A stretch of DNA of 64,000 bases from Fulvivirga lutea (GTDB lineage Bacteria > Bacteroidota > Bacteroidia > Cytophagales > Cyclobacteriaceae): contig NZ_CP070608.1 in the NCBI RefSeq assembly GCF_017068455.1, positions 124,001 to 188,000 of the forward strand. The letters are read 5' to 3'. Position 1 is the stretch's first letter. Each line of letters starts with the position of its first letter. Positions 16,469 to 24,474 of the stretch are shown one piece after another. The notes beneath the pieces are model-generated. The model did no database searches and was not told where the DNA came from. It saw nothing but the letters and a program-made list of their open reading frames with translations. A program made the position numbers and the translations under genes.

Positions 16469-17106
16469 TTTTTTCTTAAAATCATCAAGCCATCACGAAT
16501 AGGTAAAAGTATGTTTTCTACTCTATTATCTGTATGTACCTTCTTATTAAATTCTATTAATGCCTGTGTGTCTTTATCATTACTCTTCACCTCTTCTACT
16601 ACTTTCCCACTCCACAATACGTTGTCCGCAATGATATAACCTCCTACATTCACCTTATCGATCACAAGATCATAATAATTAGCATAATTATCCTTATCAG
16701 CGTCAATAAATACTAAGTCCCAGGCAAAATCTAATTCGGGTAGTATGTCTAGTGCGTTACCAAACTTTTGAATAATTCGATCTTCATATCCCGCTTTTTT
16801 AACGTATTTCGAGACGATTGATTCCAACTCTTCATTTATATCAATAGTGATTAACTTACCGTCCGCCTGTAGCCCTTCCGCCATACATATCGCTGAATAG
16901 CCTGTATAAGTGCCTATTTCCAGAATATATTTGGGAGCAATCATTTTAGAAAACATGCTAAGTGCACGGCCTTGCAAATGCCCTGAAAGCATTCTTGGTT
17001 TTAAGATTTTAAGGTGTGTTTCTCGGTTGAGTTCTTTGAGAATATCTGACTCTTTATCTGTATGATCTTCAGAATACTTTTGAATCTTACTATCTATGAA
17101 ATCCAT
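16465..17106 (-). CDS. SAM-dependent O-methyltransferase (caffeoyl-CoA type)
   Basis: 213 residues, the usual length. Motif I ILEIGTYTGYSAICMAEGL binds SAM; LITIDINEEL, FIDADKDNY (metal-binding Asp) and YIIADNVLWSGKV are the other hallmarks of the class I cation-dependent family. It would methylate a catechol-like hydroxyl; the physiological substrate is unknown. It follows the M16 protease by 1 nt and overlaps the transglycosylase by 4 nt. Confidence 0.88.
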   Translation of the reverse strand: MDFIDSKIQKYSEDHTDKESDILKELNRETHLKILKPRMLSGHLQGRALSMFSKMIAPKYILEIGTYTGYSAICMAEGLQADGKLITIDINEELESIVSKYVKKAGYEDRIIQKFGNALDILPELDFAWDLVFIDADKDNYANYYDLVIDKVNVGGYIIADNVLWSGKVVEEVKSNDKDTQALIEFNKKVHTDNRVENILLPIRDGLMILRKK

Positions 17107-17107
17107 A

Positions 17108-18340
17108 TTAGTTAGGTGTAAAAGTGAGTGTACTTAGGTCTTTTTGTTGGAACATTTCATTCGCCATATCTTGAAGATCAGACGCAGAAACACTTTTTAT
17201 CTTTTTAAAAATATCATCCAAACTATCGATTCTATTAAGGTCAAGAATGCTCTTGCCCATCATGAGCATGAAGCTCGTATTATTTTCTTCGGCCATGGCC
17301 AGTTGGCCCATCAATTGTTCTTTGGCTGTATGAAGTTGCAATGTTCCTAAAGGCTTTTCCCTTAGTTTTTTCAATTCTTTATTGACCAGATCTATACTTC
17401 TATTGAGTTGCTTTGGCTCAGTACCAAAAAATATTCCGAACAAACCTGTATCGGTATATGACTGATACACAGCATCAATGGAATAAACGAAGCCATATTT
17501 TTCCCGAAGTGCCAGATTAAGTCTGGAATTCATGCCAGGACCACCAAGAATATTCGTGAGCATAAAAAATGGCAACCTATTCTCCGACCCTATTGGATAA
17601 GCATCGCGCCCAATAGCACAATGCGATTGCGTTATATTCCGGTTAATCTTTACCAAATTAGGCTGATAATTATAAAATGGCAGCCGCTCCTTTTTAGCAT
17701 TGTATGTAGGTATATGGCTTAGATACTTTTCTGCTTGTTTAATAACCTTTTTAAAAGGCATATTTCCTACCGAGCAAAAGACAAGCTTCTCAGTATTAAT
17801 ATGTTCTTTGATAAACTGCTTAAAATCATTTCGGCTGAAAGATCGAACACTTTCCTGAGTGCCTAGAATATTCATGCCTAGGGGATGGTCTGCAAAAATC
17901 ACTTTATCAAATTCATCCTGAATAGCATCATCAGGTGCATCGTAATACATGGCCATTTCTTCCAATATCACATTTCGCTCTTTTTCTATCTGCTTTTCAG
18001 GGAAAATTGAATCAAAAGTGATGTCTGTCAGTAATTCAAAAGCCTTATCGAAATAACTATCTAACGTAGATGCATAAAAGGCTATTTTCTCTTTTGTCGT
18101 ATATGCGTTGAGTTCGCCACCTACAGAATCTATACGATTGAGAATATGAAATGCCTTTCTTTTGGTAGTTCCTTTAAAGGCCATGTGCTCCCAGAAGTGA
18201 GCTATGCCCTGATTTGTCTCATTTTCATCCCTGCTGCCAATATCGAGCATAAAGCCACAATGGGCAATCTTTGTAGATGTAACTTGTTTGTGTAATAACC
18301 GGATGCCGTTTGGCATCGTATGCATTTCGAATTCCTTCAT
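17108..18340 (-). CDS. M16 family zinc peptidase
   Basis: I use ATG 18340 (410 residues). The longer TTG frame start at 18361 lies inside the -7 promoter box, so it would not be in the mRNA. The inverted zinc motif HFWEH (His 48, Glu 51, His 52) and the distal ligand Glu 128 (EEMAMYYD), 76 residues later, are intact, so this is a catalytically competent processing-peptidase-like subunit. A C-terminal M16 domain follows (about 165-350, with GGPGMNSRLNLALREKYGFV). No signal peptide, hence cytoplasmic. It is the first gene of the operon with the methyltransferase and transglycosylase. Confidence 0.9.
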   Translation of the reverse strand: MKEFEMHTMPNGIRLLHKQVTSTKIAHCGFMLDIGSRDENETNQGIAHFWEHMAFKGTTKRKAFHILNRIDSVGGELNAYTTKEKIAFYASTLDSYFDKAFELLTDITFDSIFPEKQIEKERNVILEEMAMYYDAPDDAIQDEFDKVIFADHPLGMNILGTQESVRSFSRNDFKQFIKEHINTEKLVFCSVGNMPFKKVIKQAEKYLSHIPTYNAKKERLPFYNYQPNLVKINRNITQSHCAIGRDAYPIGSENRLPFFMLTNILGGPGMNSRLNLALREKYGFVYSIDAVYQSYTDTGLFGIFFGTEPKQLNRSIDLVNKELKKLREKPLGTLQLHTAKEQLMGQLAMAEENNTSFMLMMGKSILDLNRIDSLDDIFKKIKSVSASDLQDMANEMFQQKDLSTLTFTPN

Positions 18341-18358
18341 ACCTAACCCTGTGGTGTG

Positions 18359-18366
18359 CAAAGTTA
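18359..18366 (-). promoter_or_regulatory. -7 box of the M16 peptidase operon
   Basis: TAACTTTG matches TAnnTTTG; the start near 18354 leaves a leader of about 14 nt before ATG 18340. The -33 region is weak. Confidence 0.5.
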
Positions 18367-18440
18367 TAATAAATTAAGCTTTGTGCTGCCTATTCCGCTA
18401 ACGAACATAATTGACCGAATACGTTCATCCCCCAATTTGA

Positions 18441-18474
18441 AAATAGGCTCAAATCAGTCAATTAGAGCCTATTT
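18441..18474. repeat. 10-bp inverted repeat in divergent intergenic region
   Basis: AAATAGGCTC and its exact complement GAGCCTATTT are separated by 14 nt. T-rich bases follow on both strands. It sits between the divergent M16 operon and the small gene at 18523, about 48 nt ahead of the latter. It could be a terminator-like attenuator or an operator. Confidence 0.5.
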
Positions 18475-18522
18475 ATTTGGCATAGGTATTGTCTTAGCTG
18501 TGGTGTAACTAACTGTTTTATT

Positions 18523-18771
18523 ATGGAAACTGTTGAGACCACATTTGTGCTCACTTACAGTGATGAGCAATACGAGCGAGCTCGGGAATATGTAGAAGAT
18601 ATGAAAAAACACCCTAGAAGAGTATTTTGGGTAGGTAAGAAAGGAAAAAGCGATGAGGAGCTAATTATCTCCCATATTGCTCACAGAATTCTAAGTGGTT
18701 TTTATAATAATTACGATCCTTCTATAGCCAGAACGCAGATTAGAGATATGAAAAATCAGAAGGCTTCTTAA
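18523..18771 (+). CDS. Small hypothetical protein
   Basis: 82 residues, soluble and highly charged (VETTFVLTYSDEQYERAREY, HPRRVFWVGKKGKSDEEL, HIAHRILSGFYNNY). No known motif recognised. ATG start and protein-like composition support a real gene. Its TAA stop shares bases with the convergent nucleoside phosphorylase stop (TTAA at 18768-18771). Confidence 0.6.
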   Translation: METVETTFVLTYSDEQYERAREYVEDMKKHPRRVFWVGKKGKSDEELIISHIAHRILSGFYNNYDPSIARTQIRDMKNQKAS

Positions 18772-19625
18772 ATTCTATCCAGCACTTTTCTGATCAACGA
18801 GTCTATAATTTTATTGGGGTTCTTGGAGAATTTATTTTTGATGCGATTAGCAATAATGGCATTCACACTTAACACTTCATGGCCTAACATTCTTCCCAGT
18901 GCATAATAACCGGCCGTCTCCATTTCAAAATTCGTAAGCCAAAAACCATTTTTATGGTAGTAGTTGAGTGTTTCTAAAAGTGTTTTATTTTTTAGGGGCA
19001 AGCGCAGTTCTCGGCCTTGTGGAGCATAAAACCCCGGGCAAGTTACCGTATTTCCCACCACCATATTTTCACCAATTTGCTCTCTCAATGTTTCGGACCC
19101 CCTCACCACATAGGGGGTAAATGGTAGTTTTGTCTGTTCCTTTAGTTCAGATGCAATCTCCATTTCAAATTTATCCTGAGGCAGATTATAAAAACACATG
19201 AGCGTATCCAGGCCTACTGCATAATCAGACACTAAATGGGTGCCAAGAGGAATATCTTCCTGCATGGCTCCTGATGTTCCGATTCGTATGATTTTTAATT
19301 TTTTCTTTCGTTGCTTGGGCTCACGTTTTTTCAGATCGATATTAACCAAGGCATCAAGCTCTGTCATAAATATCTCAACATTATCGGTGCCCATGCCGGT
19401 ACTCATAACGGTAATCTTCTTGCCCTTGTATTTACCTACGTGCGTAATGAATTCGCGCCTGTTCATTTCAAAATCAACATCATCAAAATATTGACTGATC
19501 ATGTACACACGACTGGGGTCACCAACGGTGAGAATAGTATCTGAAATATGAGATGGTTTTAAGTTTAAATGATAAACACTACCATCTTTATTTAGAATCA
19601 GTTCTGATTCTGGAATTTTACCCAT
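18768..19625 (-). CDS. Nucleoside phosphorylase (uridine phosphorylase-like)
   Basis: 285 residues of the PNP/UDP phosphorylase fold. Visible features: TVGDPSRV (phosphate-binding Arg), VMSTGMGTDNVEIFMTEL, IRIGTSGAMQEDIPLGTHLV, and the nucleoside-binding FEMETAGYYALGRMLGHE. It would split a nucleoside with phosphate into base and ribose-1-phosphate for salvage. Specificity (uridine, purine or other) cannot be settled by reading. Cytoplasmic. Convergent with the gene at 18523. Confidence 0.87.
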   Translation of the reverse strand: MGKIPESELILNKDGSVYHLNLKPSHISDTILTVGDPSRVYMISQYFDDVDFEMNRREFITHVGKYKGKKITVMSTGMGTDNVEIFMTELDALVNIDLKKREPKQRKKKLKIIRIGTSGAMQEDIPLGTHLVSDYAVGLDTLMCFYNLPQDKFEMEIASELKEQTKLPFTPYVVRGSETLREQIGENMVVGNTVTCPGFYAPQGRELRLPLKNKTLLETLNYYHKNGFWLTNFEMETAGYYALGRMLGHEVLSVNAIIANRIKNKFSKNPNKIIDSLIRKVLDRI

Positions 19626-19700
19626 AGCACCAATTAAGTGCGATAAGATAGGTATTTATGAATCAAATTGAAATGGAATGTATGTTAATTAAGAATAAAA

Positions 19701-20339
19701 TTAACTTTTTACTTCTGCCGCAGGATTTCCAAAAACTGTTTTACCTGCAGGAACATCAGCTATAACTACTGAACCTGCTCCTACTCTAGCTCCTTTTCCA
19801 ATCTTCACCCCAGAAACAATCGTTACACCAGAACCAATAAAAGCCTCATCTTCAATTTTTACTTCTGCATTAATAATGCTTCCAGCACCCACCTGAACTA
19901 AGTCGCCCAGCTCTGAGGAATAATCTATAGTAGCATTGCTATGTATTATACAATGACTACCCACTTTGGCATTGGCCGCGATAATCACACCTGCATTAAT
20001 GAAGTTGCCATGCTCGATATGCACAGATTCTTCTACATATGCCTTTTGATGAATCGCATTCATGGGCATTACTTTTCTGCGCTTATTCAACATCTCCACC
20101 GTTGCCTTTCTCACCTTATTATTATCGAATGCTACAAATGCTTCACACTTCTGACCTATAAATTTCAGAAAGCCGTCATCATCAGTTGCGCCAAGAATAG
20201 CCACCTCATTTATAGTTTGGTTGTGTAGCTTTTCATCATCATCCAGGAAACCATAAATAACCACTCCATTACTTTCAAGTACAGCCATTGCTGCCTTTCC
20301 TAATTCATTTGCGCCAAATATGATTACCGGATTTTCCAT
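19701..20339 (-). CDS. NeuD/PglD-type sugar acyltransferase (left-handed beta helix)
   Basis: 212 residues. N-terminal Rossmann-like part (PVIIFGANELGKAAMAVLES, GFLDDDEK) binds the nucleotide sugar; the C-terminal half is a left-handed hexapeptide-repeat helix (VHIEHGNFINAGVIIAANAK, IGKGARVGAGSVVIADVPAG) ending VFGNPAAEV. This is the architecture of PglD/NeuD acetyltransferases, which acetylate amino sugars for surface glycans. It has its own promoter inside the end of the upstream gene, and that upstream gene encodes a polytopic membrane protein. Confidence 0.87.
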   Translation of the reverse strand: MENPVIIFGANELGKAAMAVLESNGVVIYGFLDDDEKLHNQTINEVAILGATDDDGFLKFIGQKCEAFVAFDNNKVRKATVEMLNKRRKVMPMNAIHQKAYVEESVHIEHGNFINAGVIIAANAKVGSHCIIHSNATIDYSSELGDLVQVGAGSIINAEVKIEDEAFIGSGVTIVSGVKIGKGARVGAGSVVIADVPAGKTVFGNPAAEVKS

Positions 20340-20358
20340 GAGCTAATTCTTTTTTCTG

Positions 20359-20389
20359 CAAAGCTAATGTTTAACACTCCTCTGCCAAA
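20359..20389 (-). promoter_or_regulatory. Promoter of the acyltransferase gene
   Basis: Minus strand: TTTG (20386-20389), exactly 19 bp, then TAGCTTTG (20359-20366). The TAG of the -7 box is also the stop codon of the membrane-protein gene. The predicted start near 20354 leaves about 15 nt of leader. Confidence 0.75.
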
Positions 20390-21644
20390 GACTATTGAAT
20401 TTGAGTTTCTCTAAAAGCGGGTGATTGAAAAGTAATATGAAACACAAAAATGGAAGCAAAGTCGACTTATATCTCGAAAGTGTACCGAAGTTCGGAGCAG
20501 AAAAAGCCAAAAATGTTACCGTAATGAAAACAAACATGAGACATGATGCCATCAACAAAAATTCAGTGATAGCCGCTTTCTTAGGAATATATATTAATCG
20601 AGATATAGTTAATAATAGCAGTAACAGACATTCAATGCTTTGAAATAACAAAAGGCTTGATTGTGCCTCCCAAATAAAAGGACGATATAGACCTGAAAGT
20701 AAGGCCTTAGGCGCTGACAAAACAAGGCCGCTAATGTTACTCAATTCATTAAAAACTATATAATTACCTGGACTAGATTTAGCGGCATAGGCATTATAAT
20801 TTTTCAGAATTACTCCGTGTATTTCATTTATGCCCAGGTTTGGATGGAAAAGTGTAACAATCAATACAATAGCTGTGAATAAAGTAAGGTAGGTGGCCAA
20901 CAGTAGAATACGACTATTAGCTATACTTTCCTTTATTTGTAATATATAAACGGTGAGTACAAGTGTCAATGAAACGGAAATGTAGACTCCCGCATAATAG
21001 TATTTTATTTTCCATAGCAGGATAAAACAGAAGATGAATAACACTACATCTTTGAATTGATACTTTCGATCAACTACCCAATTAAAAATATAATTAGATA
21101 GCACACAAATTAAGAAAAAGGTTAAGCTCTCTTTTATAATGCCTGATGACCAAAACACTGCGGATGGAATAAGAAACAATGAAAGAATGATGGCTAATTT
21201 CTGCGAAGGATAATGTTTAATTAGCGACTTAGCAAAAAGCCAAGCTCCCGAGAAAGACAACAGTGAAAAATATGACGCTACAATCCAATAATTATTGGCT
21301 GAAACTAGACAAAATACACTCGTGATTTTAGTGAAAAACAAAGCGCGTGGTTCATAAACAAATTGTGTTTTAAAAAGCGCACTCGATGAGGTAAATAGGT
21401 ATTCGAGATAATTAATTGGTGATGTAATTGCCAATTCTGCTAGCTGAGTACCTTCTTTATAATATGCCAATGTATCTCCATAACCATAATAATGCATATA
21501 GAGCCAACCCAATAGAATACCGCACACAAACTTTACTAGTAAGCCAAGGGTAGCATATATTTTAAACCTTGAACTCCTTTGAACCAGTAACACACTAATT
21601 CCAGCCAGGCATAAAATATTGAGAATGTGAATGAAGAGTATCAT
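20364..21644 (-). CDS. Polytopic membrane protein, possibly in surface polysaccharide assembly
   Basis: 426 residues with about 10-11 hydrophobic segments. An early periplasmic-side loop holds YYGYGDTLAYYKEGTQL, and a large loop around 265-305 contains NYNAYAAKSSPGNY. The pattern resembles EpsG/Wzy-type polymerases or GT-C transferases, but no decisive motif is seen. The adjacent acyltransferase supports a glycan role, weakly. Its start shares one base with the stop of the DUF2851 gene (TAATG). Confidence 0.65.
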   Translation of the reverse strand: MILFIHILNILCLAGISVLLVQRSSRFKIYATLGLLVKFVCGILLGWLYMHYYGYGDTLAYYKEGTQLAELAITSPINYLEYLFTSSSALFKTQFVYEPRALFFTKITSVFCLVSANNYWIVASYFSLLSFSGAWLFAKSLIKHYPSQKLAIILSLFLIPSAVFWSSGIIKESLTFFLICVLSNYIFNWVVDRKYQFKDVVLFIFCFILLWKIKYYYAGVYISVSLTLVLTVYILQIKESIANSRILLLATYLTLFTAIVLIVTLFHPNLGINEIHGVILKNYNAYAAKSSPGNYIVFNELSNISGLVLSAPKALLSGLYRPFIWEAQSSLLLFQSIECLLLLLLTISRLIYIPKKAAITEFLLMASCLMFVFITVTFLAFSAPNFGTLSRYKSTLLPFLCFILLFNHPLLEKLKFNSLWQRSVKH

Positions 21645-22924
21645 TAAGCTTCGGCTAATATTGAATGACCAATACTACAACTTAAACATTTTCTTTTGGT
21701 GCAGTAGTGATTATACAACTGAATCATACCTTGTGAATCGGCAGCGTTTTTTGGTTTCAATCCTAAATCACTGTAGACTTTCGTTAACCTATTACTTTCT
21801 GGCTTTAGCTCTTCTAAAAGAGTAACGGCTCTCTCGGTGAAATGATAATCATCGACTGTTTGACCATAAGCAACTAGTAATGGAGCTATGGTATTAATTA
21901 CAATTAAGTCAAAAGTGCTCTTACCAATACCACTATTCTTTGTTTTTGATTTCTTGTTGAAATGGTAATGAGATTGCCAATATACTCCTGGAGTAGTACG
22001 CAGCCACTTTACCAATTGTTCAATATCAGAAGTATTAATAAATTCTTGAAATATAGATTGAGTATCCTTCAATATGGCTGCCAATTGACCAAGTCTAATG
22101 GTTGGAAAGTTAGCAGGCCTCAATCTTAAAAACTTCCAGTGGGCAGTATTTAAAGATGGATCTAATTGATATTTGTTGGAAAGGAAGTTGAATCGTGTTT
22201 TTAACTCCTTGAAATATAAATCATCACTGGCCTCATTTAAAAAACCTGCCGTACCAAAAAGTAGGGCCTCAATATCTTCAATGGATTGATTGTGTTTTTT
22301 GATCAATCGGAAAGGTAATTCCTTAGCAAGATTGCCAAAAGGTTCTTTATTAACTTTTAAACCAAAGGATTGAAATAAACAGCGATAAGCCGTCTCTTCC
22401 CAGTCGCCATTCGTTGATTTTAATATTGAAAGTATTTCACTCGATTTTAATTTCAATCGTTCGACAAGCAGTTTATCGAGCATTGAGAATTTTGTAATCT
22501 CTTCTACATTCGCAAAAGAATCTTCACAAGGTATTCCTATTCCATTACTTTGAATTAACGACTTGTACCTGGTAACAAGATTTAAATCTACTTTTGATTT
22601 TAACTCTACAACTGGAATAACAGAACCATCTTTTCTTTGAACCTCTTTATCATTCTCCCAGACTACATGAAGAATTACATCTTCATAAGCGACATCATTT
22701 TGATGTTCATGATCATACCAATTCGAAGATTTTACATGTAGCTCTACACTACCTGACCACTCAATATCGTCTATCTTAATTCTGGCTTCTTTAAAATCGG
22801 GTCCTGCATCTGAATTATGAAAGCCAGTTGTAAATATTATTAAGTTTTGTCCGTCACTTGTTGCTAGTGCCGACTTATCAAAATATTGATGCTTCCAAAC
22901 GTAGTGCAAAAAAGCCTCTTGCAT
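21644..22924 (-). CDS. DUF2851 family protein
   Basis: 426 residues, soluble. The N-terminus fits DUF2851: LHYVWKHQYFD, GFHNSDAGPDFKEARIKIDD, WSGSVELHVKSSNWYDHEH, ILHVVWENDKEV. The GPDF, E-HVKSSDW and H-H pattern recalls PD-(D/E)XK nuclease folds, although that is my inference. The C-terminus has a Cys cluster, CTKRKCLSCSIGH, likely binding a metal. Function of the family is unknown. It follows pyrF with no gap (TAAATG) and is co-transcribed. Confidence 0.83.
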   Translation of the reverse strand: MQEAFLHYVWKHQYFDKSALATSDGQNLIIFTTGFHNSDAGPDFKEARIKIDDIEWSGSVELHVKSSNWYDHEHQNDVAYEDVILHVVWENDKEVQRKDGSVIPVVELKSKVDLNLVTRYKSLIQSNGIGIPCEDSFANVEEITKFSMLDKLLVERLKLKSSEILSILKSTNGDWEETAYRCLFQSFGLKVNKEPFGNLAKELPFRLIKKHNQSIEDIEALLFGTAGFLNEASDDLYFKELKTRFNFLSNKYQLDPSLNTAHWKFLRLRPANFPTIRLGQLAAILKDTQSIFQEFINTSDIEQLVKWLRTTPGVYWQSHYHFNKKSKTKNSGIGKSTFDLIVINTIAPLLVAYGQTVDDYHFTERAVTLLEELKPESNRLTKVYSDLGLKPKNAADSQGMIQLYNHYCTKRKCLSCSIGHSILAEA

Positions 22925-23740
22925 TTACATATATTTTTCAAGGTAGCCTTTCATTTCCGCTTGAAGGTTTGATGCTGCCATGCCTGCAGCCCGCGCAAAA
23001 TCTTCATCAGAACCTGCATAAATAATTCCTCGAGAACTATTTACAAGTAATCCACATTCGTTATTCATTCCTTCTTTACTCACAGCTTCTAAATCGCCAC
23101 CCTGTGCTCCAACACCGGGCACTAGAAAGAAATTGTCTGGTGCCAATGAACGAATATGGCCAATTCTTTCTGCTTGTGTGGCACCTACTACAAACATCAA
23201 ATGTTCTGCTGTTGCCCACTGTCTGCTTTTTTCAATCACAGTTTCATAAAGTGCCTTTTCTTCACCATTCTCGATTAACTGAAAATCATGACTTCCAGGA
23301 TTTGATGTATGCGCCAAAAGTATCACCCACTTATCATGAAACTCGAGAAAAGGGGTCACTGAATCCACACCCATGTAAGGCGCAACGGTAATAGAATCGA
23401 AATTCATGGTTTCGAAAAATGCCTTAGCATAAAGCTTTGAGGTATTCCCTATGTCGCCTCTTTTAGCATCGGCTATGGTGAAAATATCTTTGGGAATGTA
23501 ATCGAGTGTTCTCTGAAGGCTTTCCCAACCTTTTGTGCCTAATGCTTCATAAAAGGCAATGTTAGGCTTATAGGCCACACAATATTGATGAGTAGCATCA
23601 ATAATTTGCTTGTTGAACTCGAAAATCGGATCGTCTGAATCTCTTAAATGCGCAGGGATTTTATTGATATCGGTATCCAGACCTACGCAGAGGTAAGACT
23701 CCTTCTTCTTTATTTGAGCAACGAGTTCAGCCTTATTCAT
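22925..23740 (-). CDS. pyrF: Orotidine 5'-phosphate decarboxylase (PyrF, type 2)
   Basis: The last step of UMP synthesis, OMP to UMP plus CO2, in the cytoplasm. Start at ATG 23740 (271 residues), since the eight extra codons upstream run back towards the terminator. Features: LCVGLDTD, catalytic DAKRGD (Asp 91, Lys 93, Asp 96), [20 protein letters not shown] and [10 protein letters not shown] for phosphate binding. The length of about 270 fits the longer bacterial type. A terminator hairpin ends 18 nt upstream of the ATG, so the promoter must overlap it or read-through feeds the gene. Confidence 0.95.
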   Translation of the reverse strand: MNKAELVAQIKKKESYLCVGLDTDINKIPAHLRDSDDPIFEFNKQIIDATHQYCVAYKPNIAFYEALGTKGWESLQRTLDYIPKDIFTIADAKRGDIGNTSKLYAKAFFETMNFDSITVAPYMGVDSVTPFLEFHDKWVILLAHTSNPGSHDFQLIENGEEKALYETVIEKSRQWATAEHLMFVVGATQAERIGHIRSLAPDNFFLVPGVGAQGGDLEAVSKEGMNNECGLLVNSSRGIIYAGSDEDFARAAGMAASNLQAEMKGYLEKYM

Positions 23741-23758
23741 AAATGTAAAAATAAAAAA

Positions 23759-23776
23759 GGCCACTAATTAGTGGCC
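23759..23776 (-). terminator. Terminator after the LolA-like gene
   Basis: On the minus strand GGCCACTAATTAGTGGCC, a perfect 18-nt palindrome, is followed by TTTTTTATTTTT. It ends 18 nt before the pyrF start; the T-rich stretch also contains TATTTTTA, one base off a -7 box, 5 nt from the ATG. Confidence 0.85.
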
Positions 23777-23801
23777 TCATATATCGTATAATTAATTGTA
23801 A

Positions 23802-24443
23802 TTATCTCAAATCGATGATATCAACGCCCGGAAAATCAGCTGCATTAAATGTAAAATCTGAATCTTTGGCATTATTTAGTTGCTTAAAGTCTTTGATAGA
23901 GTATTTGTATTTATTCCCTGACTTATCAAACATTGTCCAGCTTTTTAAGCTATTGTCGCTCTTTGCGATAAATAACTTAATCTTAAAAAACTGAGCATCT
24001 CTATCGTTAGGAATAAGATCAATTTCTGAGCATAGTACTCCATTTACATTTTGCTCTCCTAATAAAACATACTTATACCCATTCTTGTAGGCATCATATA
24101 TTTTCGATGGAGACATCTCGTCATCTTCTGGATTATAGTTATCAATATTTACTTCATTTACATCCGGCAAGTAGGTCCAGACTGTAGTTCCATTATTAAT
24201 AACTAACTGCTCCTCTAATTCGAGCTTGTACATCTCGCCTTTCACCGCTATTTTACCGCTGAATTTTTCATTCAACCCTTCAGTTTCGTTGATGAGACTG
24301 GAAGTAATATTGGCACTGTAAGCTGGTATTTTTTTGTATTTGGCACTCATGGCATCCAACACTGCCAATGCATTTTCATCGTACTGAGCCATGCTTGCGG
24401 TGGCAAACACTCCAAATACTACCGCTAATAATATCTTTTTCAT
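23802..24443 (-). CDS. LolA-like outer-membrane lipoprotein carrier
   Basis: 213 residues, signal peptide ending TASMAQ (residue 19). The fold pattern matches the LolA/LolB family in Bacteroidota: LDAMSAKYKKIPAYSANITS at the start, FSGKIAVKGEMYKLELEEQL, NNGTTVWTYLPDVNEVNIDN, and SWTMFDKSGNKYKYSIKDFK. It would ferry lipoproteins across the periplasm to the outer membrane. It is 31 nt downstream of ftsK, a common arrangement, and is followed by a strong terminator. Confidence 0.85.
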   Translation of the reverse strand: MKKILLAVVFGVFATASMAQYDENALAVLDAMSAKYKKIPAYSANITSSLINETEGLNEKFSGKIAVKGEMYKLELEEQLVINNGTTVWTYLPDVNEVNIDNYNPEDDEMSPSKIYDAYKNGYKYVLLGEQNVNGVLCSEIDLIPNDRDAQFFKIKLFIAKSDNSLKSWTMFDKSGNKYKYSIKDFKQLNNAKDSDFTFNAADFPGVDIIDLR

Positions 24444-24474
24444 TTCAATTTCTGATTTACTCTATTTCTGATTT

